DNA from: JACMLD01 sp036500065
GTDB lineage: Bacteria > Bacteroidota > Bacteroidia > Chitinophagales > Chitinophagaceae
Reading direction: 5' to 3'
Assembly: GCA_036500065.1 (NCBI GenBank)
Contig: DASYCT010000285.1
Coordinates: 1-12,645 of the forward strand
DNA length: 12,645 nucleotides
The translations under genes and the position numbers were made by a program. Below the pieces are notes generated by a model. That model saw only the letters and a program-made list of their open reading frames with translations, had not been told where the DNA came from and made no database searches. Positions 6,035-12,645 of the stretch are shown here, piece by piece (position 1 is the stretch's first letter; each line of letters opens with the position of its first letter).

Positions 6035-6472
6035 ATGGCAAAGATAATTTTTGGAAACCATTCGTCGGTTTTAGTTCCCCTAAAAGATCGGGACAGCATT
6101 CGTAAATTTTATTGTGATGTCCTCGGTGGCAAAATAATGAAAGCGGACCCTGAAAGGGACTTCGTTCGCCTGGGAGAAGACTTTTTTATCGGGTTTCTCT
6201 ATGGGGATGTCCCTGACGAAAGCGGGTTCTCACGAACGGCACGATCGATCTGGTTGGAAATCAAGTCTGACAATGTGGAAGAAATGAGCCGAAAAATCAT
6301 CGGGTCCGGCCTCGTGAGAAAGCTTGAGATACCGGACCCTCACCTTTACTTCCAGGCGCCGGGAGGTCAGTGCCTCCGCCTGGTTGGAATCGACGAGGAT
6401 CTCTCTTTTTACGAGGGAGGTGGAGAAGGCCCGAATGTGGCAAAGGTAAAAGAAGCAGTCAAAAAACTGTAA
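6035..6472 (+). CDS. VOC-superfamily (glyoxalase/bleomycin-resistance fold) protein
   Basis: The 145-residue protein shows paired beta-alpha-beta modules of the vicinal oxygen chelate fold. Module one is about 5-55 (SVLVPLKDRDSIRKFYCDVLGGKI, with the typical helix 19-29). Module two is about 68-120, ending in YFQAPGGQCLRLVG (105-118). His9, Glu75 and a distal polar residue could serve as metal ligands, but a full metal triad is not certain. VOC proteins act as lyases, dioxygenases or drug-binding resistance proteins; the substrate is not evident. It follows the regulator by 28 nt and is probably in the same operon. Hand-counted lines within this gene are about 50-60% G+C, richer than its neighbours at about 30-40%, which hints at a separate origin. 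Confidence 0.82.
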   Translation: MAKIIFGNHSSVLVPLKDRDSIRKFYCDVLGGKIMKADPERDFVRLGEDFFIGFLYGDVPDESGFSRTARSIWLEIKSDNVEEMSRKIIGSGLVRKLEIPDPHLYFQAPGGQCLRLVGIDEDLSFYEGGGEGPNVAKVKEAVKKL

Positions 6473-6508
6473 TGACAAATGAGGATGACTACCACTAAAT
6501 TTTAAAAT

Positions 6509-6946
6509 ATGAAAAAACAACAGGACTTCAGCTATAGCCTTACAGTAAAAGCTTCAGCAAAGGAAGCGATGAAAAAAATCAGCCAGGTTGATTTGTGGTG
6601 GGCAAAAAACTTTAAAGGCAAGGCTGCCAAATTAAATGACAAATTCTCCGTATATTTTGGAGATACCTATGTGGATTTTAGCATTTCCGAAGTTATACCG
6701 GGCAGGAAAATTACCTGGCTGGTAACCGACTGCAATCTTCACTGGATAAAAGATAAGAAGGAGTGGAAAAACACGGAAGTTAGCTGGTCGCTTACTGAGA
6801 AAGGCGGGAAAACCCAGGTTGATTTTGTCCATAAGGGACTGACACCGGACAGCGAATGTTATGAGGGTTGCGAACCCGGATGGACGCACCACCTAAAAGA
6901 TAGTCTCCTGAAACTAATCGACAAAGGAAAGGGTTTTCCGGAATAG
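6509..6946 (+). CDS. Second SRPBCC (AHSA1-like) domain protein
   Basis: The 145-residue protein again fits one SRPBCC domain. Strand FSYSLTVKASAKEAMKKI (7-24) leads into the first helices, GDTYVDFSISEVIPGRKITW (51-70) and VSWSLTEKGGKTQVDFVHKG (91-110) are antiparallel strands of the cavity, and GWTHHLKDSLLKLI (124-137) is the C-terminal helix. It is clearly related in fold to the first gene of the operon but not a close copy, so it is unlikely to be a recent tandem duplication. It lies 36 nt after the VOC gene. The ligand is unknown. The gene ends 19 nt from the stop of the convergent gene, with no clear hairpin between them. Confidence 0.8.
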   Translation: MKKQQDFSYSLTVKASAKEAMKKISQVDLWWAKNFKGKAAKLNDKFSVYFGDTYVDFSISEVIPGRKITWLVTDCNLHWIKDKKEWKNTEVSWSLTEKGGKTQVDFVHKGLTPDSECYEGCEPGWTHHLKDSLLKLIDKGKGFPE

Positions 6947-6965
6947 GTGGAATTGGGTGTACAGT

Positions 6966-7475
6966 TTACCTGGATGTTGGGTATCGGTATTGCTCAAGCA
7001 GTTCATCAACCAGGTGATCAATTTCCAAAAACTTACTGGCAATCCTAAAAACAGCTTCACCGATATCTGTCCTATCCAGCTTTTCCCATCCCTCCATCAG
7101 GGTCAGGGGACCGAGATCCGTCTTTACGTTCGGCCAGTGAGGCTCAAAAGGCTTGAACCTGGCCCTGAAAGCAGTGGCAAATTCCCGGCTGGCTATTTTA
7201 TACCCTTGCAATTGCCTTAATTTCAATGCATGAATATTGTAAAGGATTTTATTCTCTTTTACTGCTTTCTCATTTATCCAAACGCTAAAAAAGATGGCGG
7301 CGCCTGACTGCGGCCTTTCATAGGGCTTGTTCGCCCAGGCGCTTTTTTGAAGCCTCAGCACAACGGACTCCAGCCATACCCCCAGTTCTATCTCCAGTTT
7401 CTTTTGGGCAAGCAAATTTCTGTCAAGCCTGCGTGCAGCTCTTTGAAAATCATTCAAATATAAAGTTGGAGCCAT
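6966..7475 (-). CDS. Hypothetical protein, 169 residues, not recognised
   Basis: I do not recognise a family. The protein is soluble, rich in Arg, Lys and Glu, with no signal peptide or membrane segment. Residues about 5-50 look helical (RAARRLDRNLLAQKKLEIEL). A hydrophobic strand-like segment AAIFFSVWINEK (59-70) follows, then a basic helix LHALKLRQLQGYKIASREFA-like stretch (82-100), then FRARFKPFEPHWPNVKTD (103-120) and a C-terminal acidic helix DIGEAVFRIASKFLEIDHLVDELL (137-160). The aromatic and basic middle part could bind a nucleic acid or protein partner; that is speculation. It is convergent with the SRPBCC operon and divergent from the TPR-DUF2971 gene, whose start lies 135 nt away. 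Coding status is supported by its length and protein-like composition on a strand without a competing credible frame. Confidence 0.65.
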   Translation of the reverse strand: MAPTLYLNDFQRAARRLDRNLLAQKKLEIELGVWLESVVLRLQKSAWANKPYERPQSGAAIFFSVWINEKAVKENKILYNIHALKLRQLQGYKIASREFATAFRARFKPFEPHWPNVKTDLGPLTLMEGWEKLDRTDIGEAVFRIASKFLEIDHLVDELLEQYRYPTSR

Positions 7476-7610
7476 GCTTTTTGGATGAAGTTATTAAACC
7501 ATAGCTGTTTTGTCAAATTGAAGGCTGGGAATCAAAAACGTGAAAAACACCCCCTTTCATTAAACAAAATAGTTGTATCCTGCCGCCAGCATTCATCAAT
7601 AATACTTTTC

Positions 7611-9437
7611 ATGGAAGATCTAAAAGAGTTAATAACAAGAGTAGAAGCCCTGTTTACAGACGACCATTACAAAGAAATTATCTCCTTATTGAACGAAGCG
7701 TTACTGGATAAATACAAAAACGCCGATCTCTATGCCTGGAAAGCCTGGGCCTATAGCCGACTGGAAGTTATTGACAAAGCGTTTGATTGTTCAAATAAAG
7801 CTATTGCGGCCGATCCGGCCAATCCATTTGGCTATCGTCAACGTGGGATGGCCTGGGTTCAAAAGAAGGAATATGATAAAGCTATTCTTGATTGTACAAC
7901 TTCAATCAAACTAAAAAAAGATTTTGCCCGCGCTTATTGCACCAGGGGGACTGCATGGTCTTACAAAGAAATACATGACAAAGCTCTTGATGACTATAGT
8001 AAAGCTATTGAATTAAAAAATGACTATTCTGATGCCTATATCAACAGGGGAGTTACATGGCATAACAAGGGCGAAATCGACAAGGCCATTGACGATTACA
8101 ACAAAGCCATCGAATCAAAAAACAATGACCCATTAACCTATAGAAACAGGGCCTTAATATGGAATAGCAAAAAAGAATATGACCAGGCAATCGCGGATTT
8201 CGATAAAAGTATTGAACTGGACGCCAACGACGCCGCCGGGTTCCATGGCAGAGGTTATGTTTTTTATGATAAAGGTGATTTTAAAAAGGCTATTGATGAC
8301 TTCCAAAAGGCAATTGAGCTTGATAAGAATTTTAAATTCCTGGAATATAATATTAAACTGGCCAGTGAAAAACTTGAAGAACGAAGGATTCTCGCAGCAA
8401 GCGATGCCGAACAATCAGATAAAGATAAAAAGTTAAAGCTGGAAAAAAGTGTCGAGAGCCAGATAAAGAAAATAAGAGAACTTTCGAAATCGAACGTAAA
8501 AACGGTAGTGCATTATACAAAGGTGTTTGTTGCAGATATATATGTAAAAAATATAGGGTCTAAAATGCATTACAGCAATGCCATTTATATGAACGATCCC
8601 ATGGAAGGAAAGGTATTTTTTGAATATTTAGACGATAAAACAATTGAAGAAGCCTACATAAACGGCGAGAACCGAACGGAAACAAGCGTGTACCTCGGCT
8701 CTTTTCTCCCGGCGGAAGAGAATGACGGAGAAATTTCCCATGAGGACGAACTCGTAATGTGGAGAACGTACGGAAAAAATGAAACCGGTAAGGAAGCCGC
8801 AGGCTGCAGCGTGGTCTTAAGCAGTGATTTTTTTGATTTTGGCCTCTTAAGCACAAAAAGTCCGGCGAATGTGAAAGAATCAGCAGCAAATATAAGGGAA
8901 GAAGAACTACTGAACGTTGTATATATCAAGAGACAAAAAAACAAACGGGAAATAACCAATACGTTTAAGAAAACCATCGAGCCCGTTATTAATGATTTAA
9001 AACAGGAACTGCTAAAACTTATTAAACTAAAAAACAAATACCAAAAATCCGATGATTTTTATAAAGACATTGAAAACACCGTCTTTAAACAACTCTCCTC
9101 GATAAGCTATTTGTTTAAATCGGCCGATTACGATTTTGAACACGAGGTTCGTGTAATTACCTATATGCCCCGCAACAGCGATAGCATAAAATCCATGCCG
9201 GTAACAGAACCCAATCACCCCTGTAAGCGATTTTATATCGAATCGCGTAACGACATACTACCTTATATAAAAAAAATATACCTGGGTCCCAAAGTGGAAA
9301 ACGCCCAGCACTGGAGCCTGTATTTTGATTATGAGATACGGCAAAGAGCCAAAGAACTTGAAAAAATGACACCTCCCCCCTACCAGGTAAAACCATCCGA
9401 TATTGAAATAATAAAGTCGGAATGTAAGTTTCAATAA
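7611..9437 (+). CDS. TPR-repeat protein with C-terminal DUF2971-like domain
   Basis: The 608-residue protein has about six tetratricopeptide repeats at 39-241, with the clearest at 106-139, 140-173, 174-207 and 208-241; each has the W/Y-G-Y-A-A-P-type spacing (for example GYVFYDKGDFKKAIDDFQKA). TPRs form a superhelix that binds a partner protein. A charged, coiled-coil-like linker covers about 245-295. The rest resembles DUF2971: VVHYTK (299-304), IYMNDPMEGK (325-334), MWRTYGK with a downstream GCSVVLSSDF (383-408), DFEHEVRVI (508-516) and IKKIYLGPKV (553-562). DUF2971 has no firmly established activity that I know. There is no signal peptide or membrane segment, so it should be cytoplasmic. 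An earlier ATG at 7485 would add 42 residues unlike a TPR and consume the divergent promoter region, so 7611 is preferred. The gene is AT-rich and looks accessory. Confidence 0.82.
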   Translation: MEDLKELITRVEALFTDDHYKEIISLLNEALLDKYKNADLYAWKAWAYSRLEVIDKAFDCSNKAIAADPANPFGYRQRGMAWVQKKEYDKAILDCTTSIKLKKDFARAYCTRGTAWSYKEIHDKALDDYSKAIELKNDYSDAYINRGVTWHNKGEIDKAIDDYNKAIESKNNDPLTYRNRALIWNSKKEYDQAIADFDKSIELDANDAAGFHGRGYVFYDKGDFKKAIDDFQKAIELDKNFKFLEYNIKLASEKLEERRILAASDAEQSDKDKKLKLEKSVESQIKKIRELSKSNVKTVVHYTKVFVADIYVKNIGSKMHYSNAIYMNDPMEGKVFFEYLDDKTIEEAYINGENRTETSVYLGSFLPAEENDGEISHEDELVMWRTYGKNETGKEAAGCSVVLSSDFFDFGLLSTKSPANVKESAANIREEELLNVVYIKRQKNKREITNTFKKTIEPVINDLKQELLKLIKLKNKYQKSDDFYKDIENTVFKQLSSISYLFKSADYDFEHEVRVITYMPRNSDSIKSMPVTEPNHPCKRFYIESRNDILPYIKKIYLGPKVENAQHWSLYFDYEIRQRAKELEKMTPPPYQVKPSDIEIIKSECKFQ

Positions 9438-9461
9438 AACCCGGAAAACAAGCTATTTTTG
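9429..9461 (+). promoter_or_regulatory. Promoter of the FAD/Fe-S dehydrogenase gene
   Basis: TATTTTTG at 9454-9461 matches TAnnTTTG exactly. TTTC at 9429-9432 is a one-mismatch -33 box with a 21-nt spacer. The expected start site near 9465-9468 leaves a leader of about 20 nt before the ATG at 9488. The -33 box overlaps the end of the preceding TPR gene, so the two genes can be expressed independently. Confidence 0.6.
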
Positions 9462-9487
9462 CAGCCATCCCAACAAATCGTCAACGA

Positions 9488-12391
9488 ATGAACGACCGGC
9501 TACAAAGATTGGCAGCAACATTAGAAGGAGAATTGCACCTCGATACCACCATGCGCACCCTTTATGCCACCGATGCATCCGCTTACCGCGAAATGCCGCT
9601 GGCAGTGGCCATACCGCAGTCCATCGCAGATATCAAAAAACTCATTGCCTTTGCCAACGCAGAAAAAACCTCGTTAATCCCAAGAACGGCCGGCACATCC
9701 CTTGCCGGGCAGGTAGTGGGCAATGGCATCATCGTGGATGTTTCAAGACATTTTACCGGCATCCTGGAATTAAATATCGAAGAACAATGGGTACGGGTAC
9801 AGCCCGGTGTCATCAGGGATGAACTCAACCTGTTCCTAAAGCCACATGGCTTATTCTTCGGCCCCGAAACATCCACGGCCAACAGGGCCATGATGGGCGG
9901 CATGGTAGGCAATAACTCCTGCGGCTCCAATTCGGTCGTCTACAAAAGTACCCGCGAACATTTACTGGAAATAAAAGCATTGCTAAGCGATGGAACGGAA
10001 GCTGAATTCAAAGCGCTGACCATTGATGAGTTTCACAATAAGTGCGAAGGCACCGGCGCCGAAGCCCGGATTTATAAAACGGTCCGCGGTCTATTAAGCA
10101 ATTACGATAACCAGGTCGAGATAAGAAAAGAGTTTCCCAAGCAAACCGTGGAAAGAAGAAATACCGGTTATGCCGTGGATGTACTGCTGGAAACCGCGCC
10201 TTTTACTGCGGGCGGCCCCGATTTTAATTTCTGTAAACTGGTGGCAGGCTCCGAGGGAACGCTGGCTTTTATCACGGAAATAAAGTTGAACGTAGTACCC
10301 CTTCCACCAAAGGAAACGGGTTTGTTGTGCGTCCATTTTAACAGCATCGATGAATCGCTGCGCGCCAATCTTATTGCATTGCAATACAAACCAAGCGCCA
10401 GCGAACTGATCGACCACTATATACTGGAATGCACCAAGGGTAATATTGAACAAAGTAAAAACCGCTTTTTTGTACAGGGCGATCCCGGCGCCATATTGGT
10501 CATTGAATTTGCACGCTCCAACAGGGAAGAAATCATTGCCATCGCCGCGAAGGTGGAGGCCGATATGCGTGCCGCAGGTCTCGGCTATCATTTTCCCCTG
10601 CTCTTTGGCGCAGACACAAAAAAGATATGGACCCTTCGCAAAGCGGGTCTTGGATTGTTGAGCAACCTGCCCGGCGATGAAAAAGCCGTGCCTGTTATCG
10701 AAGACACGGCAGTGGATGTACATGATCTGCCGGCCTATATCCGCGACTTCAATGAAATATTGAAGAAACACCATTTGTATTCGGTGCATTATGCACATGC
10801 CGGTTCAGGGGAAATCCATTTACGCCCGATCATCAACCTGAAGACAAAAGAAGGAAACCAGTTGTTTCGGACCATTGCGGAGGAAATCGCCACACTGGTA
10901 AAAAAATACAACGGCTCACTCAGTGGGGAACACGGCGATGGCAGGTTGCGCGGCGAGTTTATCGAGCAGATGGTCGGACCCAAGAACTACCAGCTTCTCA
11001 AAGCCATCAAACAGGCATGGGACCCGCACCATATCTTCAATCCCAATAAGATTGTAGATACTCCTTCCATGAACAGTATGTTGCGCTACGAACCCGGCCA
11101 GCAAACACCGGCCTTTAAAACCCTGTTTCGTTTCCATAACCAGGATATACTCCAACACGCAGAACAATGCAATGGCTCCGGCGATTGCAGGAAAACACAT
11201 TTATCCGGCGGCACCATGTGCCCCTCTTATATGGCCACGCGCAACGAAAAAGATACCACGCGCGCACGCGCCAACATCTTACGCGAGTTCCTGACACATT
11301 CCACCAAACCCGACCGGTTCGATCACAAGGAAATATATGAGGTGATGGACCTCTGCCTGAGCTGCAAAGGTTGTAAATCAGAATGCCCGAGCAATGTCGA
11401 CGTCGCTAAGCTGAAAGCGGAGTTTATGCAGCATTACTATGATGCCAATGGTGTTCCGTTACGCTCGAAACTCATAGCCAATTTCACCAAATCTGCAAAG
11501 CTTGGTTCCCTTATGCCGGGCCTCTATAATTTTGTTACCGGCAATGTGGTTACCGGTAATCTAATCAAACGTCTTTCAGGATTTGCTACCAAACGATCCA
11601 TGCCCACACTTTACAAGACGACATTGAAGAAATGGGCTGAGAAGCGGGTGTCAAAGGGAAAGAAAGTCTACCTGTTCTGTGATGAGTTTACTAATTACAA
11701 TGATGTGGAGATTGGCATTAAAGCTATCCTGTTGCTGGAAAAACTAGGTTATGAAGTCATCATACCCCAACATGAAGAAAGCGGCAGAACCTGGCTTTCT
11801 AAAGGGCTGGTGCGCGAAGCAAAGAAGATCGTAAACAAAAATATTGCCTTATTAAGCCCGCTGGTCACTGCGGAAACACCGCTGATAGGCATTGAATCCT
11901 CCGCCATCCTTACCTTCCGGGACGAATATGTCGATCTTGCCGACGATGACCAGTTTGAAAAAGCTAAGGCCTTATCAAAAAATGTTTTCCTGGTCGATGA
12001 ATTCATTGCGAAAGAAATAGGGAATGGGAATATCAAAAAAGAACAATTCACCAAAGAAAAAAGAAGCATCCGGTTACACGGGCATTGCCAGCAGAAAGCA
12101 TTGTCCTCTGTCGCCGCTTCCGTAACCATACTTACATTGCCCGAAAATTACACAGTGGAAACCATTCCATCCGGCTGTTGCGGCATGGCTGGTTCGTTTG
12201 GCTATGAGAAAGAACATTATGAGCTGTCGATGAAGATTGGCGAGATGGTGCTTTTCCCTGCCGTACGCAAAGAGGCCGCAGACGTAATCATAGCCGCTCC
12301 CGGTACCAGCTGCCGTCACCAGATAAAAGATGGCACCGGCAGAAAAGCGCTGCACCCGGTAGAAGTGCTGTTCGAAGCGCTCGCGCCATAG
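9488..12391 (+). CDS. FAD-linked, Fe-S 2-hydroxyacid dehydrogenase of the YdiJ type
   Basis: The 967-residue protein joins all parts of a flavin/iron-sulfur dehydrogenase. Residues 30-270 form the PCMH-type FAD domain, with PRTAGTSLAGQVVGNG (65-80), GMVGNNSCGSNSV (138-150) and LVAGSEGTLAFITEI (251-265). The FAD-oxidase C domain follows to about 525, with HYAHAGSGEIHLRP (434-447) and SGEHGDGRLRG (479-489) supplying active-site histidines. A 4Fe-4S dicluster region comes next, with Cys561, Cys567, Cys578 and then Cys623, Cys626, Cys629 and Cys633. The C-terminal CCG-type region has Cys867, Cys897, Cys898 and Cys942. It probably oxidises a D-2-hydroxyacid and passes electrons through the clusters to the quinone pool. 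E. coli YdiJ, of the same layout and about 1000 residues, has been reported as a D-2-hydroxyglutarate dehydrogenase; D-lactate is the main alternative. No essential motif is missing and no frameshift is seen. Confidence 0.9.
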   Translation: MNDRLQRLAATLEGELHLDTTMRTLYATDASAYREMPLAVAIPQSIADIKKLIAFANAEKTSLIPRTAGTSLAGQVVGNGIIVDVSRHFTGILELNIEEQWVRVQPGVIRDELNLFLKPHGLFFGPETSTANRAMMGGMVGNNSCGSNSVVYKSTREHLLEIKALLSDGTEAEFKALTIDEFHNKCEGTGAEARIYKTVRGLLSNYDNQVEIRKEFPKQTVERRNTGYAVDVLLETAPFTAGGPDFNFCKLVAGSEGTLAFITEIKLNVVPLPPKETGLLCVHFNSIDESLRANLIALQYKPSASELIDHYILECTKGNIEQSKNRFFVQGDPGAILVIEFARSNREEIIAIAAKVEADMRAAGLGYHFPLLFGADTKKIWTLRKAGLGLLSNLPGDEKAVPVIEDTAVDVHDLPAYIRDFNEILKKHHLYSVHYAHAGSGEIHLRPIINLKTKEGNQLFRTIAEEIATLVKKYNGSLSGEHGDGRLRGEFIEQMVGPKNYQLLKAIKQAWDPHHIFNPNKIVDTPSMNSMLRYEPGQQTPAFKTLFRFHNQDILQHAEQCNGSGDCRKTHLSGGTMCPSYMATRNEKDTTRARANILREFLTHSTKPDRFDHKEIYEVMDLCLSCKGCKSECPSNVDVAKLKAEFMQHYYDANGVPLRSKLIANFTKSAKLGSLMPGLYNFVTGNVVTGNLIKRLSGFATKRSMPTLYKTTLKKWAEKRVSKGKKVYLFCDEFTNYNDVEIGIKAILLLEKLGYEVIIPQHEESGRTWLSKGLVREAKKIVNKNIALLSPLVTAETPLIGIESSAILTFRDEYVDLADDDQFEKAKALSKNVFLVDEFIAKEIGNGNIKKEQFTKEKRSIRLHGHCQQKALSSVAASVTILTLPENYTVETIPSGCCGMAGSFGYEKEHYELSMKIGEMVLFPAVRKEAADVIIAAPGTSCRHQIKDGTGRKALHPVEVLFEALAP

Positions 12392-12392
12392 A

Positions 12393-12645
12393 TTAATTTT
12401 TCACCACCGGATACCCCTTACTAATCCAGTCAATCTTTATATTATGTTCCAGGTTGAGCAGCTTGTGATGTGTGAACTGCATTTCATTCAGCAAACTGAA
12501 AGCCGGCCTGACATTGGGGCAATGCTCAAAAGGGCAGCATCCGCAGTAGATGATAATATCCGCATCCTTTGGCAATGCCAGAAGCTGTTTTTTAAGTTTA
12601 TCGAGGTTGTCCTTATCCCTTGCAGGCCCTATGTCTATTGATCCT
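12393..12645 (-). CDS. Rhodanese-like domain protein, C-terminal part (5' partial)
   Basis: Translation of the minus strand from the right edge gives 83 codons before a TAA. It includes IGPARDKDNLDKLKK, then PKDADIIIYCGCCPFEHCPN and ends with WISKGYPVVKN. Strand IIIYC followed by the loop is the rhodanese active-site position, and the ending DWISKGYPV is the typical last strand of single-domain rhodaneses. The active loop is unusual in carrying four cysteines (Cys34, Cys36, Cys37 and Cys42 of the visible part) instead of the CxxGxR loop of sulfurtransferases. The N-terminal half lies outside the window, including any signal peptide. A TTG at 12573-12575 is internal, not the start. The stop is 1 nt from the convergent dehydrogenase stop. 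Confidence 0.82.
   Translation of the reverse strand, partial: GSIDIGPARDKDNLDKLKKQLLALPKDADIIIYCGCCPFEHCPNVRPAFSLLNEMQFTHHKLLNLEHNIKIDWISKGYPVVKN

Noticed and set aside
7485..7610. Earlier ATG for the TPR-DUF2971 gene
   Set aside because: The extra 42 residues are not TPR-like and the region is needed for divergent promoters.
10094..10798. A 234-codon minus-strand frame opposite the dehydrogenase
   Set aside because: It is a shadow frame across the FAD-oxidase domain with no recognisable motif.
11534..11562. Short direct repeat of a GTTACCGG unit
   Set aside because: It encodes a simple VTGN-VTGN repeat within the dehydrogenase and fits normal coding sequence.

Overview
The window looks like chromosomal DNA from the Bacteroidota, and the protein style suggests the Chitinophagaceae or a close relative; the genus is inference. 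The grounds are a TonB-dependent outer-membrane receptor, several TAnnTTTG-type -7 promoter boxes of the kind known from Bacteroides and Flavobacterium, few Shine-Dalgarno sequences, and a tRNA gene without encoded CCA.

Region 1 (1-4990) concerns sulfur assimilation and methionine synthesis. It opens with the C-terminal end of a TonB-dependent receptor. Next comes a one-piece fusion of a precorrin-2 dehydrogenase/siroheme ferrochelatase domain with a TauE/SafE membrane transporter. Convergent to it lies metX (homoserine O-acyltransferase). Divergent from metX are an OsmC-family thiol protein and a MetZ-type PLP sulfhydrylase. Together these can make siroheme for sulfite reductase, move a sulfur anion across the inner membrane, activate homoserine and fix sulfide into homocysteine.

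Region 2 (4967-5139) holds a tRNA-Ser(CGA) gene 14 nt after the sulfhydrylase gene, followed by a very strong hairpin terminator with a T tract.

Region 3 (5224-9437) is mostly more AT-rich and looks accessory. It begins with a promoter built into two identical-consensus palindromes, probably the operator of the ArsR-family repressor encoded two genes on. The operon is SRPBCC, ArsR regulator, VOC-fold protein, second SRPBCC. Convergent to it is an unrecognised 169-residue protein. Divergent from that is a 608-residue protein with about six TPR repeats and a DUF2971-like C-terminal domain.

Region 4 (9429-12645) returns to GC-richer housekeeping DNA. It has a good promoter, a 967-residue FAD/Fe-S 2-hydroxyacid dehydrogenase of the YdiJ type, and, convergent with it at 1 nt, the C-terminal end of a cysteine-rich rhodanese-like protein running off the window.

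No CRISPR array, insertion sequence, integrase or origin was seen. No gene-free stretch exceeds about 300 bases. The strongest points for follow-up are the nested operator/promoter at 5224-5274, the siroheme-TauE fusion, and the TPR-DUF2971 gene with its orphan divergent neighbour.
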